From Hominimerdicola alba (lineage in GTDB: Bacteria > Bacillota > Clostridia > Oscillospirales > Ruminococcaceae), in the NCBI RefSeq assembly GCF_900109655.1, contig NZ_FOAT01000012.1, positions 1 to 60,842 on the forward strand: a stretch of 60,842 nt of DNA, written 5' to 3'. Made by a program: the position numbers and the translations under genes. Below, in pieces: positions 34,544-42,666 of this stretch (positions are counted from its first letter, which is position 1; each line of letters begins with the position of its first letter). Below the pieces are notes generated by a model, which saw nothing but the letters and a program-made list of their open reading frames with translations, did no database searches and was not told the origin of the DNA.

Positions 34544-35710
34544 ATGGAGAAAAAAGAACGAAGACTAACAGCTATACTTTTCTGCGCCATGGTCATGACT
34601 ATAACCGCAGCTTCCGATGCACTCAGAGGAGTTTTTCTCCCCCAGTTCCGCACAGCTTTTTCACTAAGCGAGCCTCAGGCGGGGCAGATAATAATGGTAA
34701 GCTACATCGGAAATCTGCTGTTTCTGTCCATCGGCGGATATCTTTCCGACAGGCTTCCCCGCAAGCGATTCATCGGCGGAGTTCTGCTTTTATGGTCAGC
34801 GGCACTTGCAACCTACGTTTTCACAGAAAACTACTATATCTTGCTGGCGGCAATGATATTCTCCATGGGCGGTTCTACCATGCTTTCCACATCGGTGAAC
34901 ATCATAACCCCCATGCTTTTTGCTCCGCCTGCGCTTTTCGTAAACATCTTCAACTTTTTGCAGGGAGTGGGTATATTTACCTCACAGAATGTGGGCGGAC
35001 GCTTTGCCGAGAAACTTAGTGCATGGCATATCGCTAACGCTATTATCCTTACAATAGCCGTTGCCAGCATTATCCTGCTTATGACCATGAAACTCCCCGA
35101 CCCGGAAAAAGAAGATAAACAAAACGGCGGGTACTCCGAAATGCTCAAAGACCCCGCAACGTATCTGCTTATACTGATATGCGGCTGTTACTTCATAGCC
35201 GAGCATGGACTGATGAACTGGCTGACCTCTTACGGCAGCGTGCATCTGGGTTTCACCGTGCAGAAAGCTGCTATGTACCTTTCGCTTTTCTACGGAGGAC
35301 TTACAGTTGCAAGGCTGGCGCTGGCGCCTTTTGTAGACAAAGTCGGCGTGTTCAAAATGCTGTTGATATGCTCATCTTTGGGAGCTGTACTGCACACCCT
35401 TGGAGTGACACTGGGCAGAAATGGACTGCTTTTCTTTGGCGCATCGGGGCTGGCTTTCTCGGTCATCTATCCGCTCCTTGTTATGCTGATCGGCAGTTTT
35501 TATGACCGTTCAAAAGCAGGCACGGCAACTGGTTTGATACTCAGCATCGCTACATTTTTCGATATAGGCTTCAATGCATTTTTCGGTTCGCTGGTGGAAA
35601 ATGTGGGCTATGGAAAAGCTATGACTGTCCTGCCAATATGTGCTGTGTTGATGTGCGCTATGCTGTATGTGCTAAAATTCTCGGTGAAGAAAGCTAAAGA
35701 TATACGATGA
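34544..35710 (+). CDS. MFS transporter (element cargo)
   Basis: This is a 12-segment major facilitator of 388 residues. Motif A-like text occurs after segment 2 (GGYLSDRLPRKRFIGG) and the halves are separated by a charged loop (LPDPEKEDKQNGG). The general form resembles FucP/YbfB-like permeases, but the substrate cannot be assigned. Its place opposite a nicotinamide-handling operon makes uptake or release of a pyridine or nucleoside a reasonable guess only. It has a strong promoter and GGAGG, and ends at a terminator shared with that operon. Confidence 0.82.
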   Translation: MEKKERRLTAILFCAMVMTITAASDALRGVFLPQFRTAFSLSEPQAGQIIMVSYIGNLLFLSIGGYLSDRLPRKRFIGGVLLLWSAALATYVFTENYYILLAAMIFSMGGSTMLSTSVNIITPMLFAPPALFVNIFNFLQGVGIFTSQNVGGRFAEKLSAWHIANAIILTIAVASIILLMTMKLPDPEKEDKQNGGYSEMLKDPATYLLILICGCYFIAEHGLMNWLTSYGSVHLGFTVQKAAMYLSLFYGGLTVARLALAPFVDKVGVFKMLLICSSLGAVLHTLGVTLGRNGLLFFGASGLAFSVIYPLLVMLIGSFYDRSKAGTATGLILSIATFFDIGFNAFFGSLVENVGYGKAMTVLPICAVLMCAMLYVLKFSVKKAKDIR

Positions 35711-35723
35711 TAATCAAAGAAAT

Positions 35724-35772
35724 AATCCCGCGGGGAACGCCAAAAAAACTTTTGTCAGTTTCCCGCGGGATT
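35724..35772. terminator. Bidirectional terminator inside the element
   Basis: AATCCCGCGGGGAA and TTCCCGCGGGATT form a strong stem with a 22-base loop between the convergent MFS and NAMPT-like genes. Confidence 0.82.
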
Positions 35773-35790
35773 GCTTTATATCCGCATCAA

Positions 35791-37311
35791 TCAGAACGCA
35801 TTATTATTCAGCCTGTTCCTAATATCGCTGAGTGTATACTCCTTAATAAGCTTGCCGTCCTTGAACACCGTTTCAAGCAGATTGTCCTCGGGTATCGTGC
35901 TTCCGACATAGCCGTCTTTATATGCAAGTTCGCCGTTCTCATCTCGGTATACGTAGCAAAGACCTTTCTGACTTTTCTTGAAACCACCCTCCTTGGGGTC
36001 TTTAAAGATCGGATATTCCTTACCGTCTATCTCAGCATAGCAAGCCTTTATGCAGCTTGAGAAAGTATCGCGGGTAAAGGGTTTGAGCATCGTAGCTTTG
36101 CCTACAAACTTCTGACCGTCCTCAGCTTTGAGGGTCATTTCCTCAGCTTCTTCAATGCAGTGCATCGAGAACGAACCTACACCCAGCGCAACATTCGAAC
36201 AGGCAAAGCCGTTCTTCATCAATATCTCATAGATCTGCTCACAACGCTGTACTGTTATGCTGTCGCCATAGATTGCCTTGACATGAGGGTCAAGCACCTT
36301 GAAGCCCTTGCTGTTAACAGTTCCGCCGAACTGCTCCCACAACTTGAAGACAGTCTTTGTTACAACATCAACGCAGTCACCCGAATCTCCTCTCATCAGC
36401 ATACAGCCGTTGTGAGCCATTATCTCATCGTGGAGTTTCGGCAGTATATTATCGATGACGTTCCAGTAGTCGTAGGAATCCAGCACTGCCGAGAAACTTG
36501 TGTTGGGGTAAAGTTCTGCCAGCATTTTTCTCAGGAATGTTTCCTCGTCACCGTCAACTGCGAAATTCGAGCACATTACAAAGTGCTCTGTGCTGACAGC
36601 ACCGTATGCCACAGGCTCCTTTGTGCAGTCGGCGCCGAACATCTTTTCAAGATAGGGTATGGCAGGTACGGTTGCAGTATTCACAAAAGACATACACCAG
36701 CCGGCAGCAGCCTTCAGCGCCGCGTCAAGTCCCTGGTCGCCGCGGAAATCGAAAGAGCCCAGTGCCTTTGCACGAGGAATATCGTCTTCACAGGTGAGAC
36801 CGTAGTACTTATCAACGATATCGCGGTAGGTCTTGCCCACAGTTGCGGTAATCTGCGGATACCACATTTCAGCGGAGATAAGGCTTTCAAGTGCCTGCGG
36901 GAGCCACGCAAAATCGGGGTGAGTATTAGTAATACCAAACATGGGAACGTGTATCGGAACAAGAGTACCCTCGGGCAGTGCGATGATCTCCAGCGGCAGA
37001 TAGCCCAGTCTGTGAAGTTCAACTATCGAGGTAGTATTGTAAATGCCCTTGCCGAAAGAATTATCCAGTATTCTCTGATAATCCGCAACTATCTCCTCTT
37101 CGGGAACTTCAAAGAAATTCTCGTTGAAATAGTCGATCAGCCAAGTCTTGCAGAACATCTGCAAACCAAACATTACCACCTTATCCCAGCGCTTAACGCG
37201 GCTCATTCTGGGAGTATAGTAAGACATGGATTTTGTCATTTTTTGGTTTATCATATCTCTGTGGACTATCTTGTAAAAATCGCACATCAGTGCTGCGTTT
37301 ATGCCTTTCAT
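35791..37311 (-). CDS. NAMPT-like phosphoribosyltransferase
   Basis: This 506-residue enzyme resembles nicotinamide phosphoribosyltransferase, which joins nicotinamide to PRPP. Key residues align with human NAMPT: Asp188 in SFDFRGDQG (the residue that selects nicotinamide over nicotinate), the catalytic His243 in STEHFVM, and Asp309 in MRGDSGDC, where the usual Pro of RPDSG is Gly. It is last in an operon behind a PRPP-synthetase-like gene, 18 bp apart. In phages the same pair of families makes NAD from ADP-ribose pyrophosphate (Namat with Adps). Whether this protein uses PRPP or ADP-ribose pyrophosphate cannot be decided from sequence by eye. Confidence 0.9.
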   Translation of the reverse strand: MKGINAALMCDFYKIVHRDMINQKMTKSMSYYTPRMSRVKRWDKVVMFGLQMFCKTWLIDYFNENFFEVPEEEIVADYQRILDNSFGKGIYNTTSIVELHRLGYLPLEIIALPEGTLVPIHVPMFGITNTHPDFAWLPQALESLISAEMWYPQITATVGKTYRDIVDKYYGLTCEDDIPRAKALGSFDFRGDQGLDAALKAAAGWCMSFVNTATVPAIPYLEKMFGADCTKEPVAYGAVSTEHFVMCSNFAVDGDEETFLRKMLAELYPNTSFSAVLDSYDYWNVIDNILPKLHDEIMAHNGCMLMRGDSGDCVDVVTKTVFKLWEQFGGTVNSKGFKVLDPHVKAIYGDSITVQRCEQIYEILMKNGFACSNVALGVGSFSMHCIEEAEEMTLKAEDGQKFVGKATMLKPFTRDTFSSCIKACYAEIDGKEYPIFKDPKEGGFKKSQKGLCYVYRDENGELAYKDGYVGSTIPEDNLLETVFKDGKLIKEYTLSDIRNRLNNNAF

Positions 37312-37329
37312 ACTAATCCTTCTTTCAAA

Positions 37330-38148
37330 TCAGTCAAGCTTTAACTTTTTGAGTATGCTATTATCTGGTAGAGTGCATATTGAATCAGTGGTGTAGATAT
37401 TCTTTATCATACCGCAATCAAACAGTTTGCCCTTTGCTATTGAATCCTCACAGTGGCTGAAAAATACGCTGATATCACCGCAACCAAGTTCTTTGAGTTT
37501 CTGTGCCGAATAGTACACCGTACCGCCGTAAGCGCATATATCATCGATGATGAAAATATTCCTGCCTGCGGGGTCGTCGCCCTCAACTTCAAGGCCGAGT
37601 ATCTTTCCCGTAGACCAGTCTCTCTTCTTTATACCGAAACCAACGTGCTTCGCGGTGAACATTGAAGAATATCTTTTCATCGAACCCTCATCGGGGAAGA
37701 ACAGATAGTCATCATCAAAGGAGAATCCTGCTTCTTCCATAGCTTTAAGGATATAATCCTTAGGAGAAAGATTAACAACTCTGTCGATAAGCGCCGCGCC
37801 AACAGAAGAATGAACGTCCAGAACAGTCACCCTATCAAAGCCCATAGAATTTATGAACCTGCAAAAGTATTTCAGCGTGAATACTTCCATATCAGCGTAA
37901 ACTCTGTCCATGCGGGCATTTGGAAGATAGGGCATGAACAGCGTGAATTCTGCTTTCGGGAAGCGTTCTTTCAGGTTGCTGACAATATAGTACAGCTGTA
38001 TCTGTTCAAGTTCGTTCTCGTAATGCCAGCGGATATCTACGCTTGCGCTCGCATCCGACGGCACAAGGTCAATCTTCATGGTACCGTCAGGATAATTTTC
38101 GGTTTTCAGTTGAATATATCCGCCGTTATCTATACGGTAGCTAAGCAT
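37330..38148 (-). CDS. Divergent PRPP-synthetase-like protein (Prs/Adps type)
   Basis: At 272 residues this is shorter than household PRPP synthetase (about 315). Recognisable parts are YPDGTMKI (usual FSDGE region), MPYLPNARMDR (for PYxxYARQDR), LDVHSSVG (for DLHAxQI), FPDEGSMKRY (for PDxGGxxR) and the PRPP-binding loop IIDDICAYGGT. The N-terminus and the flexible loop (KKRDWSTGK) are reduced. It is coupled to the hydrolase in front (TGATG) and followed by the NAMPT-like gene. It could provide PRPP for nicotinamide salvage, or act as an ADP-ribose pyrophosphokinase as in phage NARP1. Confidence 0.85.
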   Translation of the reverse strand: MLSYRIDNGGYIQLKTENYPDGTMKIDLVPSDASASVDIRWHYENELEQIQLYYIVSNLKERFPKAEFTLFMPYLPNARMDRVYADMEVFTLKYFCRFINSMGFDRVTVLDVHSSVGAALIDRVVNLSPKDYILKAMEEAGFSFDDDYLFFPDEGSMKRYSSMFTAKHVGFGIKKRDWSTGKILGLEVEGDDPAGRNIFIIDDICAYGGTVYYSAQKLKELGCGDISVFFSHCEDSIAKGKLFDCGMIKNIYTTDSICTLPDNSILKKLKLD

Positions 38149-38696
38149 CAGTTACCATTCCTTTCTATCTTCATCTGACATACAGCCATGGCGCTAAGTG
38201 CGTTCTCGTGGCTTTCGGGAGTTACACCAGCGCAGCATTCAGCGGTAATCACTATGGGTACTTCGGGAAATGCCGCTTTAACTATCATAGCGTTGGAGAT
38301 AACGCAGATATCTGTGCATACGCCAATGAATTCTATCGCTTCTATTTCTCTGCCATCAGCCAGCTTTTTCAGCACTGCAGGAAGTTCTGCCGAACCAAAC
38401 GCGGGCTTTTCAACAAGGATATCATTTTCTTTTCTAATTGCCTCAATTCGGGGGTCAAGCTTCCAGCCCTCGGTGCCGCGGATACAGTGTACAACAGGAA
38501 GATTTTTGCCCTCCTGAGTTTCCATATAATTTTCGGCGTGAGTATCAAGAGTGAACACCACAGGAACATCGGGCTGTTCCTCACGGAAAGCAGCTATCCT
38601 TTTTGCAGCCTTTTCAGCCGCCGCATCACATTCAGCATTACCGAGAACGCCGTTTGTAAAATCCTTTTGCAGGTCTATCGCAACCAAGATCTTCAT
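38148..38696 (-). CDS. Nicotinamidase-like cysteine hydrolase
   Basis: This 182-residue protein of the isochorismatase-like fold probably deamidates nicotinamide to nicotinate. The triad is Asp8 (VAIDLQKDF), Lys97 (VEKPAFGS) and Cys131 (VCTDICVIS). Metal ligands Asp51 and His53 (LDTHAENY) and His70 (VVHCIRGTEGW) are those of PncA. It is first in the operon and one base overlaps the next gene. A nicotinamidase before a nicotinamide-using transferase would compete for the same substrate, so the true substrate may be a related amide, or the two enzymes act under different conditions. Confidence 0.85.
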   Translation of the reverse strand: MKILVAIDLQKDFTNGVLGNAECDAAAEKAAKRIAAFREEQPDVPVVFTLDTHAENYMETQEGKNLPVVHCIRGTEGWKLDPRIEAIRKENDILVEKPAFGSAELPAVLKKLADGREIEAIEFIGVCTDICVISNAMIVKAAFPEVPIVITAECCAGVTPESHENALSAMAVCQMKIERNGN

Positions 38697-38755
38697 AATG
38701 ATACCGTCCTTTCATTTTCTTTGTAACCTTTAGTTTGTATCTTTTTGTTGTTATC

Positions 38756-38784
38756 ATTATAGCACTATACTTCCCTTTTGTCAA
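38756..38784 (-). promoter_or_regulatory. Proximal promoter of the NAD-salvage operon
   Basis: On the minus strand TTGACA (38784-38779) and TATAAT (38761-38756) are exact consensus boxes with a 17-bp spacer, about 60 bp before the hydrolase. Confidence 0.85.
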
Positions 38785-38927
38785 CAGGACCGATTCAACA
38801 AATTTAAAAGCGTCATTTTGTACATACCGTGCAGAATATACAATTCGCGCATAAAATTCAGCCATAAAAGCAAATCCATCGTGATAATCCACATTAATTG
38901 TGTCCGATATACAACAACATTGTTAAC

Positions 38928-38956
38928 ATTATATAATAACACGGGTGAAATGTCAA
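38928..38956 (-). promoter_or_regulatory. Distal promoter at the right end of the element
   Basis: On the minus strand TTGACA (38956-38951) and TATAAT (38933-38928) are again exact, with a 17-bp spacer. It reads inward toward the salvage operon. The 130-base transcript before the proximal promoter holds no convincing ORF. Confidence 0.8.
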
Positions 38957-38971
38957 CATGGATATTGCTAT

Positions 38972-39003
38972 AAAAAAGCAGCCCACACAAATGCATGGAC
39001 TGC
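38972..39003 (-). terminator. Boundary terminator at the right end of the element
   Basis: Read leftward, GCAGTCCA and TGGGCTGC pair around ten bases and are followed by six T. It would stop transcripts that enter the element from the chromosome, just 25 bp inside the right core. Confidence 0.75.
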
Positions 39004-39027
39004 ATAGATTTTCGACTTTACAACGCT

Positions 39028-39032
39028 GTGCC
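39028..39032 (+). other. Right attachment core in sigG
   Basis: GTGCC, in the codon phase GTG CCA, is the partner of the left core. A further shared AGATTTTC lies 17-22 bases before each core, but with unequal distance. Confidence 0.75.
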
Positions 39033-39516
39033 AATGATATTGGGAGAAATAAAGCGCTATATGCGGGATTTTCGACCTATCCGCGTAAGCCGTTCGCTCC
39101 GCGACCTTGCATACAAGGTCATGCAGACGAAAGAGAATTTCATCGCCGAAAACCAGCGTGAACCCACTATCGATGAAATAGCAGAGATAACAGGTGAAAA
39201 GCGAGGGGATATCGTCACGGCGCTGGAATCCGTCACCGACCCTGTGTCTATTTACGAACCCGTTTACACCGATGGCGGAGATTCATTATATATAGCCGAC
39301 CAGATCTGCGACGGCACCGATGACCGAAGCTGGCTGGAAGAACTAACAATGAAAGAAGCCCTGAAGTCTCTTCGACCCAGAGAAAAGAATATCCTCTTTC
39401 TTCGATATTTCAAAGGACACACTCAGATGGAAGTCGCCCGGGAGATAGGGATATCACAAGCACAGGTCTCGCGCCTTGAAAAGAACGCTCTGGACAAGAT
39501 AAAATCACAGCTTTAA
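39028..39516 (+). CDS. sigG: SigG, C-terminal part (split gene)
   Basis: From the right core the frame reads VPMILGEIKRYMRDFRPIRV, then SRSLRDLAYKVMQTKENFI, EPVYTDGGDSLYIADQI and RPREKNILFLRYFKGHTQME, and ends with SQAQVSRLEKNALDKIKSQL. These are regions 2.4, 3 and 4 of SigG. The frame is open upstream to an ATG at 38995 within the element, but no ribosome site is present there, so it is not an independent gene. Joined to 32601-32882 the product has 256 residues, the normal SigG length. Its last 12 bases overlap the convergent phosphatase gene. Confidence 0.93.
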   Translation: MPMILGEIKRYMRDFRPIRVSRSLRDLAYKVMQTKENFIAENQREPTIDEIAEITGEKRGDIVTALESVTDPVSIYEPVYTDGGDSLYIADQICDGTDDRSWLEELTMKEALKSLRPREKNILFLRYFKGHTQMEVAREIGISQAQVSRLEKNALDKIKSQL

Positions 39517-40368
39517 GAACTGTGCTTCATGTTTTTTGAAGTATGAAACGTATTCAAATCCCGCCGCCTTGGCAAGCTCCATGCCCTCGGGTATGCCTTT
39601 TCCAAGGTCGGCTGTCCTGTGGGCGTCCGAACCGATGGTGAGTATCTCACCACCCAGTTCACGGTAAAGCTTAACGGTATCAAAATCAGGGAAAGTCCTG
39701 CCGTACTTCTGCCGCAGACCCGAGGTGTTTATCTCGATGCCCTTGCCGCGTGAGATAAGTGTTTTGAAAATTTCTCTGATAAATTCTTCGTAAGCGACTA
39801 AATTCACCTCTCTGCCGTACTCCCCGCAGATGTATCTGAGCGGATAAGTAAGGTGTCCTAGGACATCAAAATCGGCATAATGGCACATATCGAGGGTTTG
39901 CATAAAGCAGTCATTCAGCAGAGAGCTTATCTCAGCATCGGACATTTTGCCGTAATCGAGATAATAGAAATCGTCAACGCCCGCATTCATGTGATGTGAA
40001 CCGATTATAAAATCAAGCCTGTCATCACCCGAAAGCTCACGAGCCCTTTCCTTATCCTGCATGGGCTGACCCATCTCAACACCCACGATGATATCCAGCT
40101 TTCCACGGAATTTTTCACGCAAAGCCACTTGCTCGGTTATACTGTCAAGGGCATATTTTCCAGCACCGTACATCATCGCATCGGTGACATCTTCCCTGCT
40201 CCCGAAATAATGCTCCGCAGGATGCCAGAAATTAACATCGCAGTGATCGGTCAGGGCATAAACCGATAATCCAAGTTCAAAAGCACGAAGGCACATCGCC
40301 TCAGCACTGTCCTCAGCATCGGGTGAAAAACTGCTGTGGGTGTGCATATCAAGCAATATCTTTTCCAT
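39505..40368 (-). CDS. PHP-family histidinol-phosphatase-like protein
   Basis: This is a metal-dependent phosphoesterase of the PHP family. The His set DMHTHSSFSPDAE, TDHCD, IGSHH and GSDAH is complete. Length (287 residues) and order fit HisK-type histidinol-phosphate phosphatase of Firmicutes, but no other histidine genes are near, so a different sugar or nucleotide phosphate is possible. It lies three bases after the isomerase-like gene and is probably co-transcribed with it. Confidence 0.85.
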   Translation of the reverse strand: MEKILLDMHTHSSFSPDAEDSAEAMCLRAFELGLSVYALTDHCDVNFWHPAEHYFGSREDVTDAMMYGAGKYALDSITEQVALREKFRGKLDIIVGVEMGQPMQDKERARELSGDDRLDFIIGSHHMNAGVDDFYYLDYGKMSDAEISSLLNDCFMQTLDMCHYADFDVLGHLTYPLRYICGEYGREVNLVAYEEFIREIFKTLISRGKGIEINTSGLRQKYGRTFPDFDTVKLYRELGGEILTIGSDAHRTADLGKGIPEGMELAKAAGFEYVSYFKKHEAQFLKL

Positions 40369-40371
40369 TTA

Positions 40372-41151
40372 CTATGCCCCCGCAATCAGAGTATCCAGCT
40401 TCTGAGCCGCCTGTTTAGCTCTTTCAACAAATTCCGCGGGACTCATCTGTGCATACTGCTCAGACCTGTCCTTGAAAACTTCCAGCGATAACGCACCCTC
40501 ATAACCCAGAGCTTTCAGCTTTTTTGCAAATGGCTCGTAGTCAATATTGCCGTCAAAGGGCAGCATATGAGAATCGGAATCGCCGTCATTATCGTGGATA
40601 TGCAGAGCCTCCAGAAGACTGCCGTGCTTCATCAGCCTGTCATCGCCTTTGGTAAAGCAGTTTTCGTGACCAACATCATAGCAGAAACCCACGCTTTCGC
40701 TTTTTCCGAACTTATCAAAAAGAACATCAAGAAAATCGGGGAGCTGGATATTCTCGAAAAGCAGTTTGATACCGTAATTCGCCGCAGTGGAGATCAGTCC
40801 GTCAAAATTTTTCATGCCAAATACAGTCACCTGAGGCGGCACAAGGCCATCCGTGGGGTGAACAACTATCTTACTTACATTGTTTTCAGCGCATATCCTG
40901 ATGCAATCCGCGGTGCGATTGTATATAGCGGTGCTGTCACTGCGCTTTTCCCACAGAGAATTCATTCTGTCAAATGGCGAGTGGACATTTTCCACAGCAA
41001 GACCAGCCTTGTCAGCAAGCTCGAACTGCGTATGCCTGTATTCCTCGGAAAATCCCAGCATAACGCCGTCAAAGCCGTGTTCCTTTATAATTGCAAGACG
41101 TTCTTCAAGTGGTATTGCGGAAGTAAAATCCGCGAACATATTCAGCTCCAT
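40372..41151 (-). CDS. Sugar phosphate isomerase/epimerase-like TIM barrel
   Basis: This is a 259-residue barrel of the xylose-isomerase-like (AP endonuclease 2) superfamily. Metal ligands are visible as Glu in LLFENIQLP, Asp and His in CYDVGHENCF, His in LHIHDNDGDSDSH and Glu in GALSLEVF. It probably isomerises or epimerises a small sugar. The start is ATG 41151, with GGAGG; an in-frame TTG at 41163 lies before that site. The substrate is unknown. Confidence 0.83.
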   Translation of the reverse strand: MELNMFADFTSAIPLEERLAIIKEHGFDGVMLGFSEEYRHTQFELADKAGLAVENVHSPFDRMNSLWEKRSDSTAIYNRTADCIRICAENNVSKIVVHPTDGLVPPQVTVFGMKNFDGLISTAANYGIKLLFENIQLPDFLDVLFDKFGKSESVGFCYDVGHENCFTKGDDRLMKHGSLLEALHIHDNDGDSDSHMLPFDGNIDYEPFAKKLKALGYEGALSLEVFKDRSEQYAQMSPAEFVERAKQAAQKLDTLIAGA

Positions 41152-41204
41152 ATTTTCCTCCAAACATAGTCTCAGACTGCGAATATACAGTAGATGTCAG
41201 TAGA

Positions 41205-41254
41205 TATAAAAATACCCGCATCTGCCACAAGCCGCATCTGTCCGCCAGATGCGG
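41205..41254 (-). terminator. Three-arm hairpin region after the UPF0210 gene
   Basis: CCGCATCTG occurs at 41216-41224 and 41232-41240, and its complement CAGATGCGG at 41246-41254. Read leftward, the 41246 arm can pair with either copy. Pairing with the far copy (41216) gives a terminator followed by GTATTTTTATAT; pairing with the near copy gives a tight five-base loop hairpin away from the T-run. The two folds exclude each other. Confidence 0.6.
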
Positions 41255-41292
41255 AAACAAACGCGGCAGAGTAACAGACGCAGGTAATAATA

Positions 41293-42648
41293 TCAGTTTT
41301 TCAGCGAATGCAGAGGTGCAGGTATCTGACCGCCTCTGTTTATAAATTTGCTTGCAGATTCTTTCTTCAGCGGCATTACAGGTCCGCAGCCGAACAGACC
41401 GCCCCAGTCGAGCTCCTCGCCTACGTCCTTGCCGATAGCGGGGATAACTCTTACAGCTGTTGTCTTGCAGTTTACCATACCGATAGCAGCTTCGTCCGCG
41501 ATGATAGCAGAGAGTGTATCAGCGGGGGTATCGCCGGGAACAACTATCATATCCAGACCAACAGAGCATACTGCGGTCATGGCTTCAAGCTTTTCGATGC
41601 ACAGCGCACCGCTCTTAGCAGCAGCGATCATACCTGCGTCCTCGGATACGGGAATGAATGCGCCCGAAAGTCCGCCGATACGCGAGCAAGCCATTACACC
41701 GCCCTTCTTTACAGCGTCATTGAGCATAGCGAGACAAGCAGTAGTGCCGTGAGTACCGCACTTTTCAAGACCTATCTCCTCGAGGATATGAGCAACGGAG
41801 TCACCCACAGCAGGAGTAGGCGCAAGTGAAAGATCAACGATACCGAAAGGCACGCCCAGTCTTTCAGATGCGATGGTACCAACAAGCTGACCAACGCGGG
41901 TTATTTTGTAGGAAATTTCCTTTATAACATCGGCGATGCCTGTGATATCAGCATCGGGATACTTTTTCAGTGCAGCTCTTACAACGCCGGGACCCGAAAC
42001 ACCTACATTTATCATGCAGTCAGGCTCACCAACACCGTGGAATGCACCTGCCATGAAAGGGTTATCCTCAACAGCATTGCAGAATACAACCAGCTTTGCA
42101 GCGCCGAAACAAGCCTGATCTACGGTCTTCTCAGCGCACTCGCGGATTATACCGCCCATCATCTTTACAGCATCAAGGTTGATACCTGTCTTGGTAGAAC
42201 CGATATTTACGGAAGAGCATACTCTCTCGGTAGTGGCAAGAGCCTCGGGTATGGACTTGATAAGCTCAACATCACCCGCAGAGAAGCCCTTGGGCACAAG
42301 AGCTGAATATCCGCCGATAAGATTAACGCCGACAGTCTTCGCAGCCTTATCCATAGCGTGTGCGAACTTAACGGGAGAACCCTTGCAGGCAGCGGAAATG
42401 ATAGCGATAGGAGTAACGGAGATACGCTTGTTGATAATCGGTATGCCAAGCTCCTTCTCTATCTGCTCGCCCACCTTTACGAGGCCTTTCGCCTTGGTGG
42501 TTATCTTCTCATAGACCTTTTCGCAAGCCTTGTCAATATCGCTGTCGATACAGTCAAGCAGGGATATGCCCATGGTTATTGTACGTATGTCAAGACAATC
42601 GTCCTGGATCATGCGTATGGTTTCAAGAATGTCATATACATTTATCAT
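41293..42648 (-). CDS. UPF0210 (DUF711, PFL-family) protein
   Basis: This is a 451-residue conserved protein of the UPF0210 family. Typical text includes [53 protein letters not shown] and FGCGPVMPL. The fold is related to glycyl-radical-like barrels, but the biochemical role is not established. It follows the ACT protein by 18 bp, the regular pairing for these two families, which suggests regulation by a small ligand such as an amino acid. Confidence 0.92.
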   Translation of the reverse strand: MINVYDILETIRMIQDDCLDIRTITMGISLLDCIDSDIDKACEKVYEKITTKAKGLVKVGEQIEKELGIPIINKRISVTPIAIISAACKGSPVKFAHAMDKAAKTVGVNLIGGYSALVPKGFSAGDVELIKSIPEALATTERVCSSVNIGSTKTGINLDAVKMMGGIIRECAEKTVDQACFGAAKLVVFCNAVEDNPFMAGAFHGVGEPDCMINVGVSGPGVVRAALKKYPDADITGIADVIKEISYKITRVGQLVGTIASERLGVPFGIVDLSLAPTPAVGDSVAHILEEIGLEKCGTHGTTACLAMLNDAVKKGGVMACSRIGGLSGAFIPVSEDAGMIAAAKSGALCIEKLEAMTAVCSVGLDMIVVPGDTPADTLSAIIADEAAIGMVNCKTTAVRVIPAIGKDVGEELDWGGLFGCGPVMPLKKESASKFINRGGQIPAPLHSLKN

Positions 42649-42666
42649 TTTACAGATATCCCCTTA

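Larger units (their letters stand above)
32883..39027. mobile_element. sigG-intervening element, 6,145 bp
   Basis: The element splits sigG in region 2 and is flanked by direct GTGCC repeats. From left to right it holds a large serine recombinase, a 41-residue ORF, an MFS transporter, and a leftward operon of NAMPT-like, PRPP-synthetase-like and nicotinamidase-like genes, then tandem promoters and a terminator. Deleting 32883-39027 joins the two halves into one 257-codon frame (256 residues) with no lost or added base. No phage structural, replication or transfer genes are present, so it is either a reduced element or a site-specific domesticated one, like skin in sigK. An intact recombinase and undamaged gene halves argue that it can still be excised. 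The exact crossover may differ by a few bases. Confidence 0.88.

Noticed and set aside
36160-37344. 394-codon ORF on the plus strand
   Set aside because: It lies opposite the NAMPT-like gene, which has clear family motifs; this is its mirror frame.
38638-38892. 84-codon minus-strand ORF between the two operon promoters
   Set aside because: GTG start without a ribosome site, and it crosses the proximal promoter and the hydrolase start.
35000-39000. Prophage
   Set aside because: No capsid, tail, lysis, portal or replication genes occur in the 6.1 kb; cargo is metabolic only.
38995-39516. Independent sigma-factor gene beginning in the element
   Set aside because: The first eleven codons come from element DNA, no ribosome site is present, and regions 1-2.3 are missing; it is the 3' half of sigG.
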